Shown here piece after piece: positions 1 to 7,235 of a DNA stretch of 13,337 nt. The stretch comes from UBA931 sp036825435 (GTDB lineage: Bacteria; Pseudomonadota; Gammaproteobacteria; Burkholderiales; Casimicrobiaceae), in contig DAISYG010000062.1 of assembly GCA_036825435.1 (NCBI GenBank), forward strand, positions 1-13,337, written 5' to 3'. Every line of letters begins with the position of its first letter. Position 1 is the first letter of the stretch. Below the pieces are notes generated by a model. The model was not told the origin of the DNA. It saw only the letters and a list, made by a program, of their open reading frames with translations, and did no database searches. Both the position numbers and the translations under genes were made by a program.

Positions 1-22
1 ATCCTGACCCTTCTTCCTGTTG

Positions 23-1117
23 TCAAAATTGCACTTCGTGGTTGAATCCAAGGGTTCTTTTTAGAGCGAACGGAAAAAAATAATTTATCAGCGTATCCAA
101 TTGCGAACAAATGCTCTGAAAATCGACATTCAAATCAAGCGATTGCGCATGAATTTCATTCTTTCCCATGAGGAAACGACTATCAGGAACCATCGCTTCA
201 TCCGTTTTTGCATAAAGTAACAAACCATCGACGTTTCCCAAACCTTGTGTGTCTCTATTTTTAACGTAGCTAAATATTTGATAAAGATGGCTTGAAAAAA
301 GCATTGATTTGTTTGAATGGAAATTGACCTGCATCGTTTTCGTATAATATTTCGTATCAATAATCAGCGTTTTCGAGGTATCTTGCAGCATGATGTCGGA
401 TTTCATTATCGGTAAAAACTGCATGCTTCCTGTGTCAAATCCTTCATCAATATTCCAACGAATATGCGTTTGTTGTTTTGGTTTCAAGTCGGGGTAATGC
501 TTTTTGCAATAGGAAAACACAAATCTTTCGTATAGTGCGCTCATTCTTTGATCATCAAGATAATTCGATATCTTTTTTCTGCCCTGATGATCGTTTTGCA
601 ACATTCCTTCAACCACAAGGTAACAAATGTAAATGAGCATTTTATACGCTGTATTATTTTTTTGATATTTGATGTTGCTCCACTCTATCTTGTCAGCATC
701 AATTTTATTGACACGAGAAAAATGATATAGTGTTTTTTTGAGCGCTGTTTTTCGTGATGCCTCAATGCTTGGAAAGCGTAATAACAATAATGCTGTTGTT
801 TTCAAAATCTGATTAAGGTATGTGTTTTCCGAAAATTCGTCAAAACTGCAAATCAGTTTTTTTTGCATTATGGCTTGCTTTTTGACCGACTCTGCCAAGT
901 ATATTTTCCCTACGGGAGAGACCAGCAAATCAGTATGCCCCATGTAGTTCCGATAAAGTCCGCGCTTGATTTGCTCATTTAGTCCCAGCGTTAAAATTGC
1001 AGCAAAAAGATCGGGCACAGAATCAAATGCTTCATGTTCGGTAAATGCATACCCACTTTTTTCCAAAGCACGGAACGCATAGGCGAGCATGTAGTAAATG
1101 TTCTTGATTTTAATCAT
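23..1117 (-). CDS. mcrC: McrC-family nuclease subunit of a McrBC-type (type IV) restriction system
   Basis: 364 residues, close to the roughly 350 of E. coli McrC. The N-terminus (IKIKNIYYMLAYAF) closely resembles the start of E. coli McrC. The PD-(D/E)XK nuclease core is visible: D241 in KSDIML, then D254 and K256 in LIIDTKYY, followed by the helix SSHLYQIFSYV (275-285), which fits the conserved Gln-containing helix of the family. McrC joins the McrB AAA+ ring, stimulates its GTPase and cuts DNA carrying modified cytosines. Its ATG overlaps the last 8 bases of mcrB, so translation is probably coupled; I see no strong ribosome site of its own. The coding sequence is AT-rich (18 G/C in bases 601-660, against 37 in 5041-5100 of alaS), which suggests horizontal acquisition. 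The gene ends 22 bases from the window edge and is complete. Family assignment is firm; the exact DNA target is unknown. Confidence 0.93.
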   Translation of the reverse strand: MIKIKNIYYMLAYAFRALEKSGYAFTEHEAFDSVPDLFAAILTLGLNEQIKRGLYRNYMGHTDLLVSPVGKIYLAESVKKQAIMQKKLICSFDEFSENTYLNQILKTTALLLLRFPSIEASRKTALKKTLYHFSRVNKIDADKIEWSNIKYQKNNTAYKMLIYICYLVVEGMLQNDHQGRKKISNYLDDQRMSALYERFVFSYCKKHYPDLKPKQQTHIRWNIDEGFDTGSMQFLPIMKSDIMLQDTSKTLIIDTKYYTKTMQVNFHSNKSMLFSSHLYQIFSYVKNRDTQGLGNVDGLLLYAKTDEAMVPDSRFLMGKNEIHAQSLDLNVDFQSICSQLDTLINYFFPFALKRTLGFNHEVQF

Positions 1118-3233
1118 TCAGCACGTCTGTTAACTGTTCTGTCCAGTTTTCGACTTTATCCTTCTCATCAAACCAATACTCTTCAAGTAGCGGCACAATT
1201 TCGAATTGGATGACTTCATTCAACCAGTCATCACTGACAGTCGCATTTTCATCCGGACATAAATAGCTATGTCCAATACAAAAACCACTACCAAGCGAAT
1301 CATCTCTTGAAATTTCTTCATTGAGCTGCTGGATTTTCATGACTAACTTTTGATATTTTTCATTAGTGGCCCCTTTCAATAAGTATTGGAAGCCATCCGA
1401 CTCAAACGCTGGCGGTATTTCAAAAAATGAAAATCTTCGTCTAAGTGCATAATCCATCATCGCCAGACTGCGATCAGCCGTATTCATCAGACCAATAATG
1501 TAGACGTTTGGCGGAACAAGAAATTGTTCGTCAGAATACAAAAGCCTGATTTTTTCTCCACGTTTATCGGATTCTATCAACATCAACAACTCGCCAAAAA
1601 TTTTGCTTAAATTTCCTCTGTTGATTTCGTCAATAATAAAGAAGTAGTCATGTTCTATGTCGTCTTCAGCCTGCTTGCAAAAACTGTAAAAAGGACCTTT
1701 TGCCAATATGAAGCCTTGTTCTGTCGGGCGATAGCCCATGACAAAATCTTCGTAACTGTAGCTTTGATGGAACTGAATCATCATGATTCGGCTCTTGTTC
1801 TTCTCTCCCAACATTGCATAAGCAAGGCGCTTTGCCATGAATGTTTTTCCAACACCAGGCGCTCCTTGTAGAATCAAATTTCTCTTTCTGGAAAGCAAGT
1901 TTTTCAATACATGCAATTGTCTCGTATCCAGAAATACTTCGGATAAAAAGTCATCTTCCGTGTAGGTTTCATATGGAATTTCTTCTTCCAGCGCAGAATC
2001 AGCATAGCTTTCTTCACCTGCGACGAGCAACTCCAATTCACGAACATATTCTGTATAAGGAGTTACATCGGTCAGTGTTTTTACGGCAGCTTGTCCGGGA
2101 TGCTTCCATGATCCATGATGTGTCCAATGTATTTTGTGAATATGTTTGTATTCATCTCGTTCAGGTATATAAATATATTCAGAGGTGACTATTCCCCTTC
2201 CTACTAATTCAAACAAGCCTTTTTTGGCATAAACGATATCACCTTCGCGAATATCTCGATAAAACTGCCACAGCGCTAGCGAGTCATTTGTATATATTTT
2301 GTTCTCGCCGGATATTATTTTCATCTGGGCACGAATGTCTTCTCTGCTTGAGTACTGTGTCAAATCTCCCAGACTGTCCCAACCAATACCCATAATATTC
2401 TTGGAATAAAACTCATCCCATTTTCGAGCGCTGTCTCCAGGAGAATAAAGCCAGTAGCGTTTTTCTTTTTCCAGTCTTGGTTCGATGGTATGTTCTTTAT
2501 TCTCTCTCGTCCAGGCTTTGCTTGATAACTCGGGAAAACTCTTTACGAGCGGTTCATCACTCTGGAAATATTTCTGACAAACAGAAAGCATCTCCAAATA
2601 AAAAGCGCCAGAAGGAGCCTCTCTGAAATTGGAAATTTCCAATAAATCAGTACAAACCGGTAATTCTTTGCTTTTGATAATATTGCGATTGTATTCATCA
2701 AGATTCAAATAAACATAAGGCCGAATCCAGTAAAGAGCCATCGTAATGTTCCATTTGATTCCCCTTTGCTGCAATACCTTATCAAAAGAAGCTATGAATT
2801 GTTCTTTACTTGTTTCTGATGGGTTATCTGCATAATGAATCGCTGCTTCAAACAATGTCCACAAATTCGGAATATCTTCTGGTTTTCGTCTTTCCTTCGG
2901 GCCAAAAAACCAAGCGATTAAATTATTCAACACGGGGACACCATCAAAATCCGAAGGTAATGCGTTCTCTATTCCAAGACGATTTCCCAATACACGCATA
3001 ATGGCAAGGCGATTTTCGGACGTAATTCCCTTGTTAAAGGTGCCAAAAACAGTAAAAGGGTCCATGTCCTCAAGATCGCTGCCATTCTCCTGAAAAGGGT
3101 AACGAGCACCTAAGCTTTCATAGCTTTCCTTGAGAATTCTGAGCAATTCTTTTCGGTTGTTTTTATATTGAAGAAGCTTGTCAGCAAATTCCATGTAGAA
3201 AGGAACCCAAGTGTATTGATCAGTCTTGTTCAT
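1110..3233 (-). CDS. mcrB: McrB-like AAA+ GTPase with EVE-like modified-base reader region
   Basis: 707 residues from the ATG at 3233. The C-terminal half is a McrB-type AAA+ motor: Walker A GAPGVGKT (457-464), Walker B FFIIDEINRG (531-540), the McrB signature MNTADRS (583-589), the arginine-rich ALRRRFSF (596-603) and a late GHSYL motif. Residues about 259-400, beginning YWLYSPGDSARKWDEF, resemble an EVE/YTH-like fold of the type that reads modified bases. Residues 1-240 are a helical region found ahead of such motors; I cannot assign it a function. McrB rings bind modified DNA, hydrolyse GTP and recruit McrC, which is encoded immediately downstream. An in-frame TTG at 3311 would give 733 residues, but it lies upstream of the promoter seen at 3255-3283 and inside alaS. 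The 3233 ATG has a purine-rich AAAGAAGAG upstream and the expected N-terminus (WVPFYMEFADKLL). Base composition is unlike alaS. Confidence 0.92.
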   Translation of the reverse strand: MNKTDQYTWVPFYMEFADKLLQYKNNRKELLRILKESYESLGARYPFQENGSDLEDMDPFTVFGTFNKGITSENRLAIMRVLGNRLGIENALPSDFDGVPVLNNLIAWFFGPKERRKPEDIPNLWTLFEAAIHYADNPSETSKEQFIASFDKVLQQRGIKWNITMALYWIRPYVYLNLDEYNRNIIKSKELPVCTDLLEISNFREAPSGAFYLEMLSVCQKYFQSDEPLVKSFPELSSKAWTRENKEHTIEPRLEKEKRYWLYSPGDSARKWDEFYSKNIMGIGWDSLGDLTQYSSREDIRAQMKIISGENKIYTNDSLALWQFYRDIREGDIVYAKKGLFELVGRGIVTSEYIYIPERDEYKHIHKIHWTHHGSWKHPGQAAVKTLTDVTPYTEYVRELELLVAGEESYADSALEEEIPYETYTEDDFLSEVFLDTRQLHVLKNLLSRKRNLILQGAPGVGKTFMAKRLAYAMLGEKNKSRIMMIQFHQSYSYEDFVMGYRPTEQGFILAKGPFYSFCKQAEDDIEHDYFFIIDEINRGNLSKIFGELLMLIESDKRGEKIRLLYSDEQFLVPPNVYIIGLMNTADRSLAMMDYALRRRFSFFEIPPAFESDGFQYLLKGATNEKYQKLVMKIQQLNEEISRDDSLGSGFCIGHSYLCPDENATVSDDWLNEVIQFEIVPLLEEYWFDEKDKVENWTEQLTDVLND

Positions 3234-3254
3234 TACGTTCTCTTCTTTCCATGA

Positions 3255-3283
3255 ATTACAGAAGCTTCTGATTAACGTCGCAA
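3255..3283 (-). promoter_or_regulatory. Candidate sigma70 promoter of mcrBC
   Basis: Reading the minus strand, TTGCGA (3283-3278) and TGTAAT (3260-3255) are separated by exactly 17 bases. Transcription would start near 3248, giving a leader of about 15 bases with the purine-rich ribosome site before the mcrB ATG. It lies just after the alaS stop codon, so mcrBC need not depend on read-through, although I see no clear terminator between alaS and mcrB. Predicted from sequence only. Confidence 0.5.
3259..3270. promoter_or_regulatory. 12-bp perfect palindrome in the mcrB promoter spacer, possible operator
   Basis: CAGAAGCTTCTG is a perfect 12-bp palindrome lying in the spacer and overlapping the upstream edge of the -10 box of the candidate mcrB promoter. 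A repressor bound there would block RNA polymerase. A few palindromes of this length are expected by chance in a window this size, so the position rather than the length is the argument. Confidence 0.25.
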
Positions 3284-3294
3284 GCGAAGAATTT

Positions 3295-5919
3295 CTATAA
3301 TCTTTCCTCAACCCACGGGTACACCGACTGCAACACCATCGTCAGCTTCGCCACCTTGGTGCCGCCCGCCTGTGCCATGTCGGGACGTCCGCCGCCCTTG
3401 CCATCCAGTTGCTGGGCGAGGTAATTCGCAAGTTCGTTGGCCTTGATTTTTTCGGTCAGGTTTTTGGTAACGCCTACCACCAGTTGTACTTTGTTGTCGT
3501 TCACTGTGGCCAATACCGCAACACCCTTGTCCAGATGGTCGCGCGCCTTGTCGAGCGCATCGCGCAGTGTGGCATTGTCCACGTCTTCCAGTCCGGCAAC
3601 GATGACCTTGATGTCTTTTACCACCATCATTTGCGCGCCGATGACGTGCTCCACCTGCATCGCCGCCAGCTTGACTTTCAGACGGGCGATTTCTTTTTCG
3701 TTGCTGCGTGCGCTGTCCACCAATTGTCCGACACGCTCGCCAATCTCATGAGGTGCCGCCTTCAATTCACCCGCAACCTGTTTGAGCAATGTATCCTGAG
3801 CTTTGATGTATGCCATCACGCCTTCACCGGTGACGGCTTCAATACGGCGAATGCCGGATGCGATGCCGCTTTCGGCGATGATTTTGAACAGGCCGATATC
3901 GCCGGTGCGCAAGACATGGGTGCCGCCGCACAGTTCGCACGATGGGCCGATGCCGAGTACGCGCACGGTGTCACCGTATTTTTCACCGAACAGTGCCATG
4001 GCACCGAGTTTTTTGGCTTCGTCGAACGGCATGATGCGTGCTTCGGTCGTAATGTTGGCCAAGATGATTTCATTGACGATGGTTTCGACGCGCTCAATTT
4101 CTTCGTCGGTCATCGGATGGAAATGCGAAAAGTCGAAGCGCGTTCTTTCGGCATTGACCAGCGATCCTTTTTGCTGGACATGGTCGCCAAGCACTTGTCG
4201 CAGCGCCAGGTGCATCAGGTGCGTGGCGGAGTGGTTGCGCATGATCTGCGCGCGTACCGCGCCGTTGATCTTTGCTTGCAAGGAATCGCCGACGCGCAAC
4301 GTACCATGGGTGATGCGTCCGATATGACCGAATACATCCGATTGAATTTTCTGGGTATCCTCCACGGCAAAGCTGGCGTTTTCCCGATCAAGCACGCCCT
4401 GATCGCCGACCTGCCCGCCCGACTCTGCGTAAAACGGCGTGCGATCGAACACCACGATGCCGTAATCGCCTTCTTCCAAGGCATTCACACTGGCACCATC
4501 GCGGTACAGCGCAATGATTTTGGCGCTTTCGGCGAGTTTCTCGTAGCCATCGAAGTGTGTTTTCGGGCCGTGGTAGCTGATGCTTTCACCAACCTTGAAC
4601 TGGCTGGCCATGCGCGCGCGTTCGCGTTGCGCGGCCATGGCTTTTTCAAAACCGGCTTCATCGACTTTGATGTGCCGCTCCCGGCAAATATCGGAGGTCA
4701 AATCCAGCGGAAAGCCGAAGGTATCGTACAGCGTGAACGCGGTGTTGCCGTCGAGCACATCGCTTTTTTTCTTGTGCAGTTCGTTCAGCGCATCTTCAAG
4801 AATTTTCATGCCGTTTTCAATGGTTTCGCCGAAGCGCTGCTCTTCCATTTCCAGCACTTGCGCGACACGTTTTTGTTCACGGAGCAATTCGGGATAAGCC
4901 TCGCCCATGGTTTCAACGAGTGCGGCTACCAGCGTATAGAAAAATGGCTTTTTCTGGCCGAGTTTATAACCGTGACGGACAGCGCGACGAATGATGCGGC
5001 GCAGTACGTAGCCGCGCCCTTCACTGCCGGGAATCACGCCATCCACGATCAAAAACGCGCAGGCGCGGATATGGTCGGCAATCACGCGCAGCGAGGCGGA
5101 ATCGGTATTTTTTTGATGCGTTGCATGTGCGGCAGCTTTGATCAGCCGTTGAAACAGGTCAATATCGTAATTGGAATGCACACCCTGCAATACCGCCGCC
5201 AGCCGTTCAATGCCCATGCCGGTATCGACACAGGGTGCGGGCAGTGGCGTCATGTTGCCGTCTGCGTCGCGGTTGAATTGCATGAATACCAGATTCCAGA
5301 TTTCGATGTAGCGGTCGCCGTCTTCGTTGGCAGAACCCGGCGGCCCACCCGCCACGCCTTCGCCATGGTCGTAAAAAATTTCCGAACACGGCCCACACGG
5401 GCCAACATCCGCCATCTGCCAGAAATTGTCGCTGGCGTATTTGGCGCCTTTGTTGTCGCCGATGCGTACCAAACGCTCTTTGGGTATTTTGATTTCGTTT
5501 GCCCAGATGTCGTAGGCTTCGTCGTCATCAATGTAAACGGTCGCCCATAATTTTTCCGGCGGCAGCTTGTACACTTTGGTCAGCAATTCCCAGGCGAAAC
5601 GGATCGCATCACGCTTGAAGTAATCGCCAAAGCTGAAATTGCCGAGCATTTCGAAGAAGGTATGGTGACGCGCGGTGTAGCCAACGTTTTCCAGGTCGTT
5701 GTGCTTGCCACCTGCGCGCACGCATCGCTGAGCACTGACGGCGCGTTTGTAGGGACGATCTTCCAGCCCAAGGAAAACCTCCTTGAACGGCACCATGCCC
5801 GCGTTGGTGAACAGCAGGGTCGGATCGTTGCCGGGGATCAGCGAAGAACTCGGCACGGCCGTGTGCCCTTTGCTGACAAAATAATCAATGAATTGCCGGC
5901 GAATTTCAGAAACGTTCAT
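3295..5919 (-). CDS. alaS: Alanyl-tRNA synthetase
   Basis: 874 residues from the ATG at 5919 (E. coli AlaRS has 876). It charges tRNA-Ala with alanine in the cytoplasm. The N-terminal class II catalytic domain begins SEIRRQFIDYFVSKGH and carries the typical TLLFTNAGMVPFKE and RHHTFFEMLGNFSFGDYF blocks. The editing domain, which removes mischarged Ser and Gly, has the zinc-binding H563-x3-H567 (HSATH) and C664-x3-H668 (CGGTH). The C-terminal C-Ala domain ends with the DGKGGGRPDMAQAGG block. An in-frame TTG at 5931 adds four residues (MRVN), but the ATG giving MNVSEIRRQF fits the family better; neither has a strong ribosome site. No residue looks missing. It is followed at once by mcrBC on the same strand, which is not a usual functional partner. 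Confidence 0.98.
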   Translation of the reverse strand: MNVSEIRRQFIDYFVSKGHTAVPSSSLIPGNDPTLLFTNAGMVPFKEVFLGLEDRPYKRAVSAQRCVRAGGKHNDLENVGYTARHHTFFEMLGNFSFGDYFKRDAIRFAWELLTKVYKLPPEKLWATVYIDDDEAYDIWANEIKIPKERLVRIGDNKGAKYASDNFWQMADVGPCGPCSEIFYDHGEGVAGGPPGSANEDGDRYIEIWNLVFMQFNRDADGNMTPLPAPCVDTGMGIERLAAVLQGVHSNYDIDLFQRLIKAAAHATHQKNTDSASLRVIADHIRACAFLIVDGVIPGSEGRGYVLRRIIRRAVRHGYKLGQKKPFFYTLVAALVETMGEAYPELLREQKRVAQVLEMEEQRFGETIENGMKILEDALNELHKKKSDVLDGNTAFTLYDTFGFPLDLTSDICRERHIKVDEAGFEKAMAAQRERARMASQFKVGESISYHGPKTHFDGYEKLAESAKIIALYRDGASVNALEEGDYGIVVFDRTPFYAESGGQVGDQGVLDRENASFAVEDTQKIQSDVFGHIGRITHGTLRVGDSLQAKINGAVRAQIMRNHSATHLMHLALRQVLGDHVQQKGSLVNAERTRFDFSHFHPMTDEEIERVETIVNEIILANITTEARIMPFDEAKKLGAMALFGEKYGDTVRVLGIGPSCELCGGTHVLRTGDIGLFKIIAESGIASGIRRIEAVTGEGVMAYIKAQDTLLKQVAGELKAAPHEIGERVGQLVDSARSNEKEIARLKVKLAAMQVEHVIGAQMMVVKDIKVIVAGLEDVDNATLRDALDKARDHLDKGVAVLATVNDNKVQLVVGVTKNLTEKIKANELANYLAQQLDGKGGGRPDMAQAGGTKVAKLTMVLQSVYPWVEERL

Positions 5920-5937
5920 ATTGACTCGCAAAGATAA

Positions 5938-5954
5938 CGGATAGGAATTATCCG
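5938..5954. promoter_or_regulatory. Inverted repeat in the alaS leader, possible autoregulatory site
   Basis: CGGATA-GGAAT-TATCCG: 6-bp arms around a 5-base loop, almost extended by AAC/GGTT outside. It lies 19-35 bases upstream of the alaS ATG and, if the -10 box at 5970-5975 is real, just downstream of the transcription start. E. coli AlaRS is known to repress its own gene by binding a palindrome near its start site; that the same happens here is inference. Confidence 0.3.
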
Positions 5955-5969
5955 GTTCGGGAAGTGCGC

Positions 5970-5986
5970 ATTTTAGCCGTTCGGCT
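5970..5986 (-). promoter_or_regulatory. Candidate alaS -10 box with adjoining inverted repeat
   Basis: On the minus strand TAAAAT (5975-5970) is a plausible -10 box about 50 bases upstream of the alaS start. Directly upstream, sharing one base with it, lies AGCCG-TT-CGGCT (5975-5986), an inverted repeat placed where the promoter spacer would be. I find no convincing -35 box at 16-18 bases, so the promoter is weak or activator-dependent, or misplaced. Confidence 0.3.
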
Positions 5987-6035
5987 GCCGTGAAGCCAGC
6001 GACGGTGACCTTTTAAACAGGAAGTTAAGGATTTG

Positions 6036-6176
6036 ATAATCACTGATTCATGTAGCGAGCGCGAGCAAGGCAAGGCGGAATCCGACGAAAAAACGGAGTT
6101 TACTCGACGTAAATGAGTATTTTGAGGAGGATTTCAACACCGCATTGCTCGTGCGCAGTAATTAATCAGTGATTAT
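6036..6176. mobile_element. MITE-like element with 13-bp terminal inverted repeats
   Basis: 141 bp bounded by perfect 13-bp inverted repeats, ATAATCACTGATT at 6036-6048 and its exact complement at 6164-6176. Subterminal sequences are also inverted (GCGCGAGCAAGGC near the left end, GCACGAGCAATGC read inward from the right). The centre holds TTTAC-TCGAC-GTAAA and the text GAGTATTTTGAGGAGG, which I recall from dispersed repeats in several beta- and gammaproteobacteria. It has no coding capacity, as expected for a non-autonomous element mobilised by a transposase elsewhere. No clear target-site duplication is visible; TTAA occurs near both ends but not at symmetric distances. It lies between selD and the alaS promoter and can fold into a long hairpin, so it may also end selD transcription. 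Confidence 0.65.
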
Positions 6177-7219
6177 TTAACTGTTACGTGCGCTTTTCCG
6201 GTTACCAACCGCCCGATGATTCGTGCGTCGTCAAACCCTTGCTGGCGGAATTGTTGCAGCACCTCGTTTGCGGTCTCTGGCGCACACGCCGCCAGCAGCC
6301 CGCCGCTGGTTTGCGGATCGGTGAGCAAAGCCTGCTGCCATGGTTCAATTCCGTTCAAAACGACTTCCTTGCCATAGGCATCCCAGTTACGCTTCGAGGC
6401 ACCGGTTTTGATGTCGTTTTGCGCGAACGTGCGCGCCTGTTCGACCAGAGGTAGGTCGGTAAACGAAATTTCTGCTCCGCAATGCGAGCCCCGACATACT
6501 TCCAGCAGGTGTCCCAACAGGCCGAAGCCGGTAACATCGGTCAGCGCGTGAACATCGTCGCACTCGGCGAGTGTCGTTCCTATCCGGTTCAGTTGCGTGG
6601 TCAGACGCAGCATGGTTTCGTAGCCAGCAGCATCCAGTTCGCCTTTTTTCAGCGCCGCGCTCAGGATACCGATTCCCAGTGGTTTGCCGAGGATCAATAC
6701 ATCACCCACTTGTGCTGCGGCATTACGTCGGATACGCGCCGGATGCGCCACACCCAGCACCACGAGTCCGTAAATCGGCTCGACCGTGTCGATGGAATGT
6801 CCGCCCGCGATGGGAAAACCCGCCTCGCGGCATACGCTGCTACCGCCTTCGAGAATACGCCCGATGACGGCGAGCGGCAGACGATCAAGCGGCATACCGA
6901 CAATAGCCAGAGCCAGTATTGGCGTGCCACCCATCGCATAAATATCGGAAATCGCATTGGTTGCCGCGATACGGCCAAAGTCATAAGGATCATCGACAAT
7001 CGGCATGAAAAAATCGGTGGTGGCGATGATCGCCTGCTCATCGTTCAACTGATACACCGCCGCATCATCACCCGACTCCAAGCCAACCAACAACTCTTTG
7101 GGGATTACAGTTGGCGTCACTTGCCCGAGCATTTCCTGCAAAACACCCGGTGCAATTTTGCAGCCGCAACCGCCGCCATGTGAAAATTGCGTTAATCTGA
7201 TACATTCCTGATCTGACAT
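6173..7219 (-). CDS. selD: Selenide, water dikinase (selenophosphate synthetase)
   Basis: 348 residues from the ATG at 7219 (E. coli SelD has 347). It uses ATP and selenide to make selenophosphate, the selenium donor for both selenocysteine and 2-selenouridine. The N-terminus IRLTQFSHGGGCGCK carries C18 and K21, matching catalytic Cys17 and Lys20 of E. coli; the catalytic position is a TGC cysteine codon, not a TGA selenocysteine codon. Further on are the GDDAAVY and ATTDFFMPIVDDPYDFG blocks of the AIR-synthase-like fold, and LTDPQTSGGLL near the C-terminus. The frame stays open upstream to 7300, but only the 7219 ATG has a good ribosome site (AGAGG) and the family's N-terminus. The TAA stop lies inside the terminal repeat of the MITE-like element, yet the protein ends normally (HVTVK), so function should be intact. 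Confidence 0.97.
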   Translation of the reverse strand: MSDQECIRLTQFSHGGGCGCKIAPGVLQEMLGQVTPTVIPKELLVGLESGDDAAVYQLNDEQAIIATTDFFMPIVDDPYDFGRIAATNAISDIYAMGGTPILALAIVGMPLDRLPLAVIGRILEGGSSVCREAGFPIAGGHSIDTVEPIYGLVVLGVAHPARIRRNAAAQVGDVLILGKPLGIGILSAALKKGELDAAGYETMLRLTTQLNRIGTTLAECDDVHALTDVTGFGLLGHLLEVCRGSHCGAEISFTDLPLVEQARTFAQNDIKTGASKRNWDAYGKEVVLNGIEPWQQALLTDPQTSGGLLAACAPETANEVLQQFRQQGFDDARIIGRLVTGKAHVTVK

Positions 7220-7235
7220 TTTGCCTCTGCTTTCC

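Noticed and set aside
3409..5550. A 713-codon open frame on the plus strand opposite alaS
   Set aside because: It lies wholly antisense to a complete, highly conserved alaS, has no recognisable domain, and is the usual by-product of codon bias in a GC-rich gene.
6482..7183. A 233-codon open frame on the plus strand opposite selD
   Set aside because: It is antisense shadow; selD is full length with all catalytic motifs and the right ribosome site.
7141..7219. selD as a selenocysteine-containing SelD
   Set aside because: The catalytic position is TGC in GGGCGCK; no in-frame TGA occurs there, so no recoding is needed.
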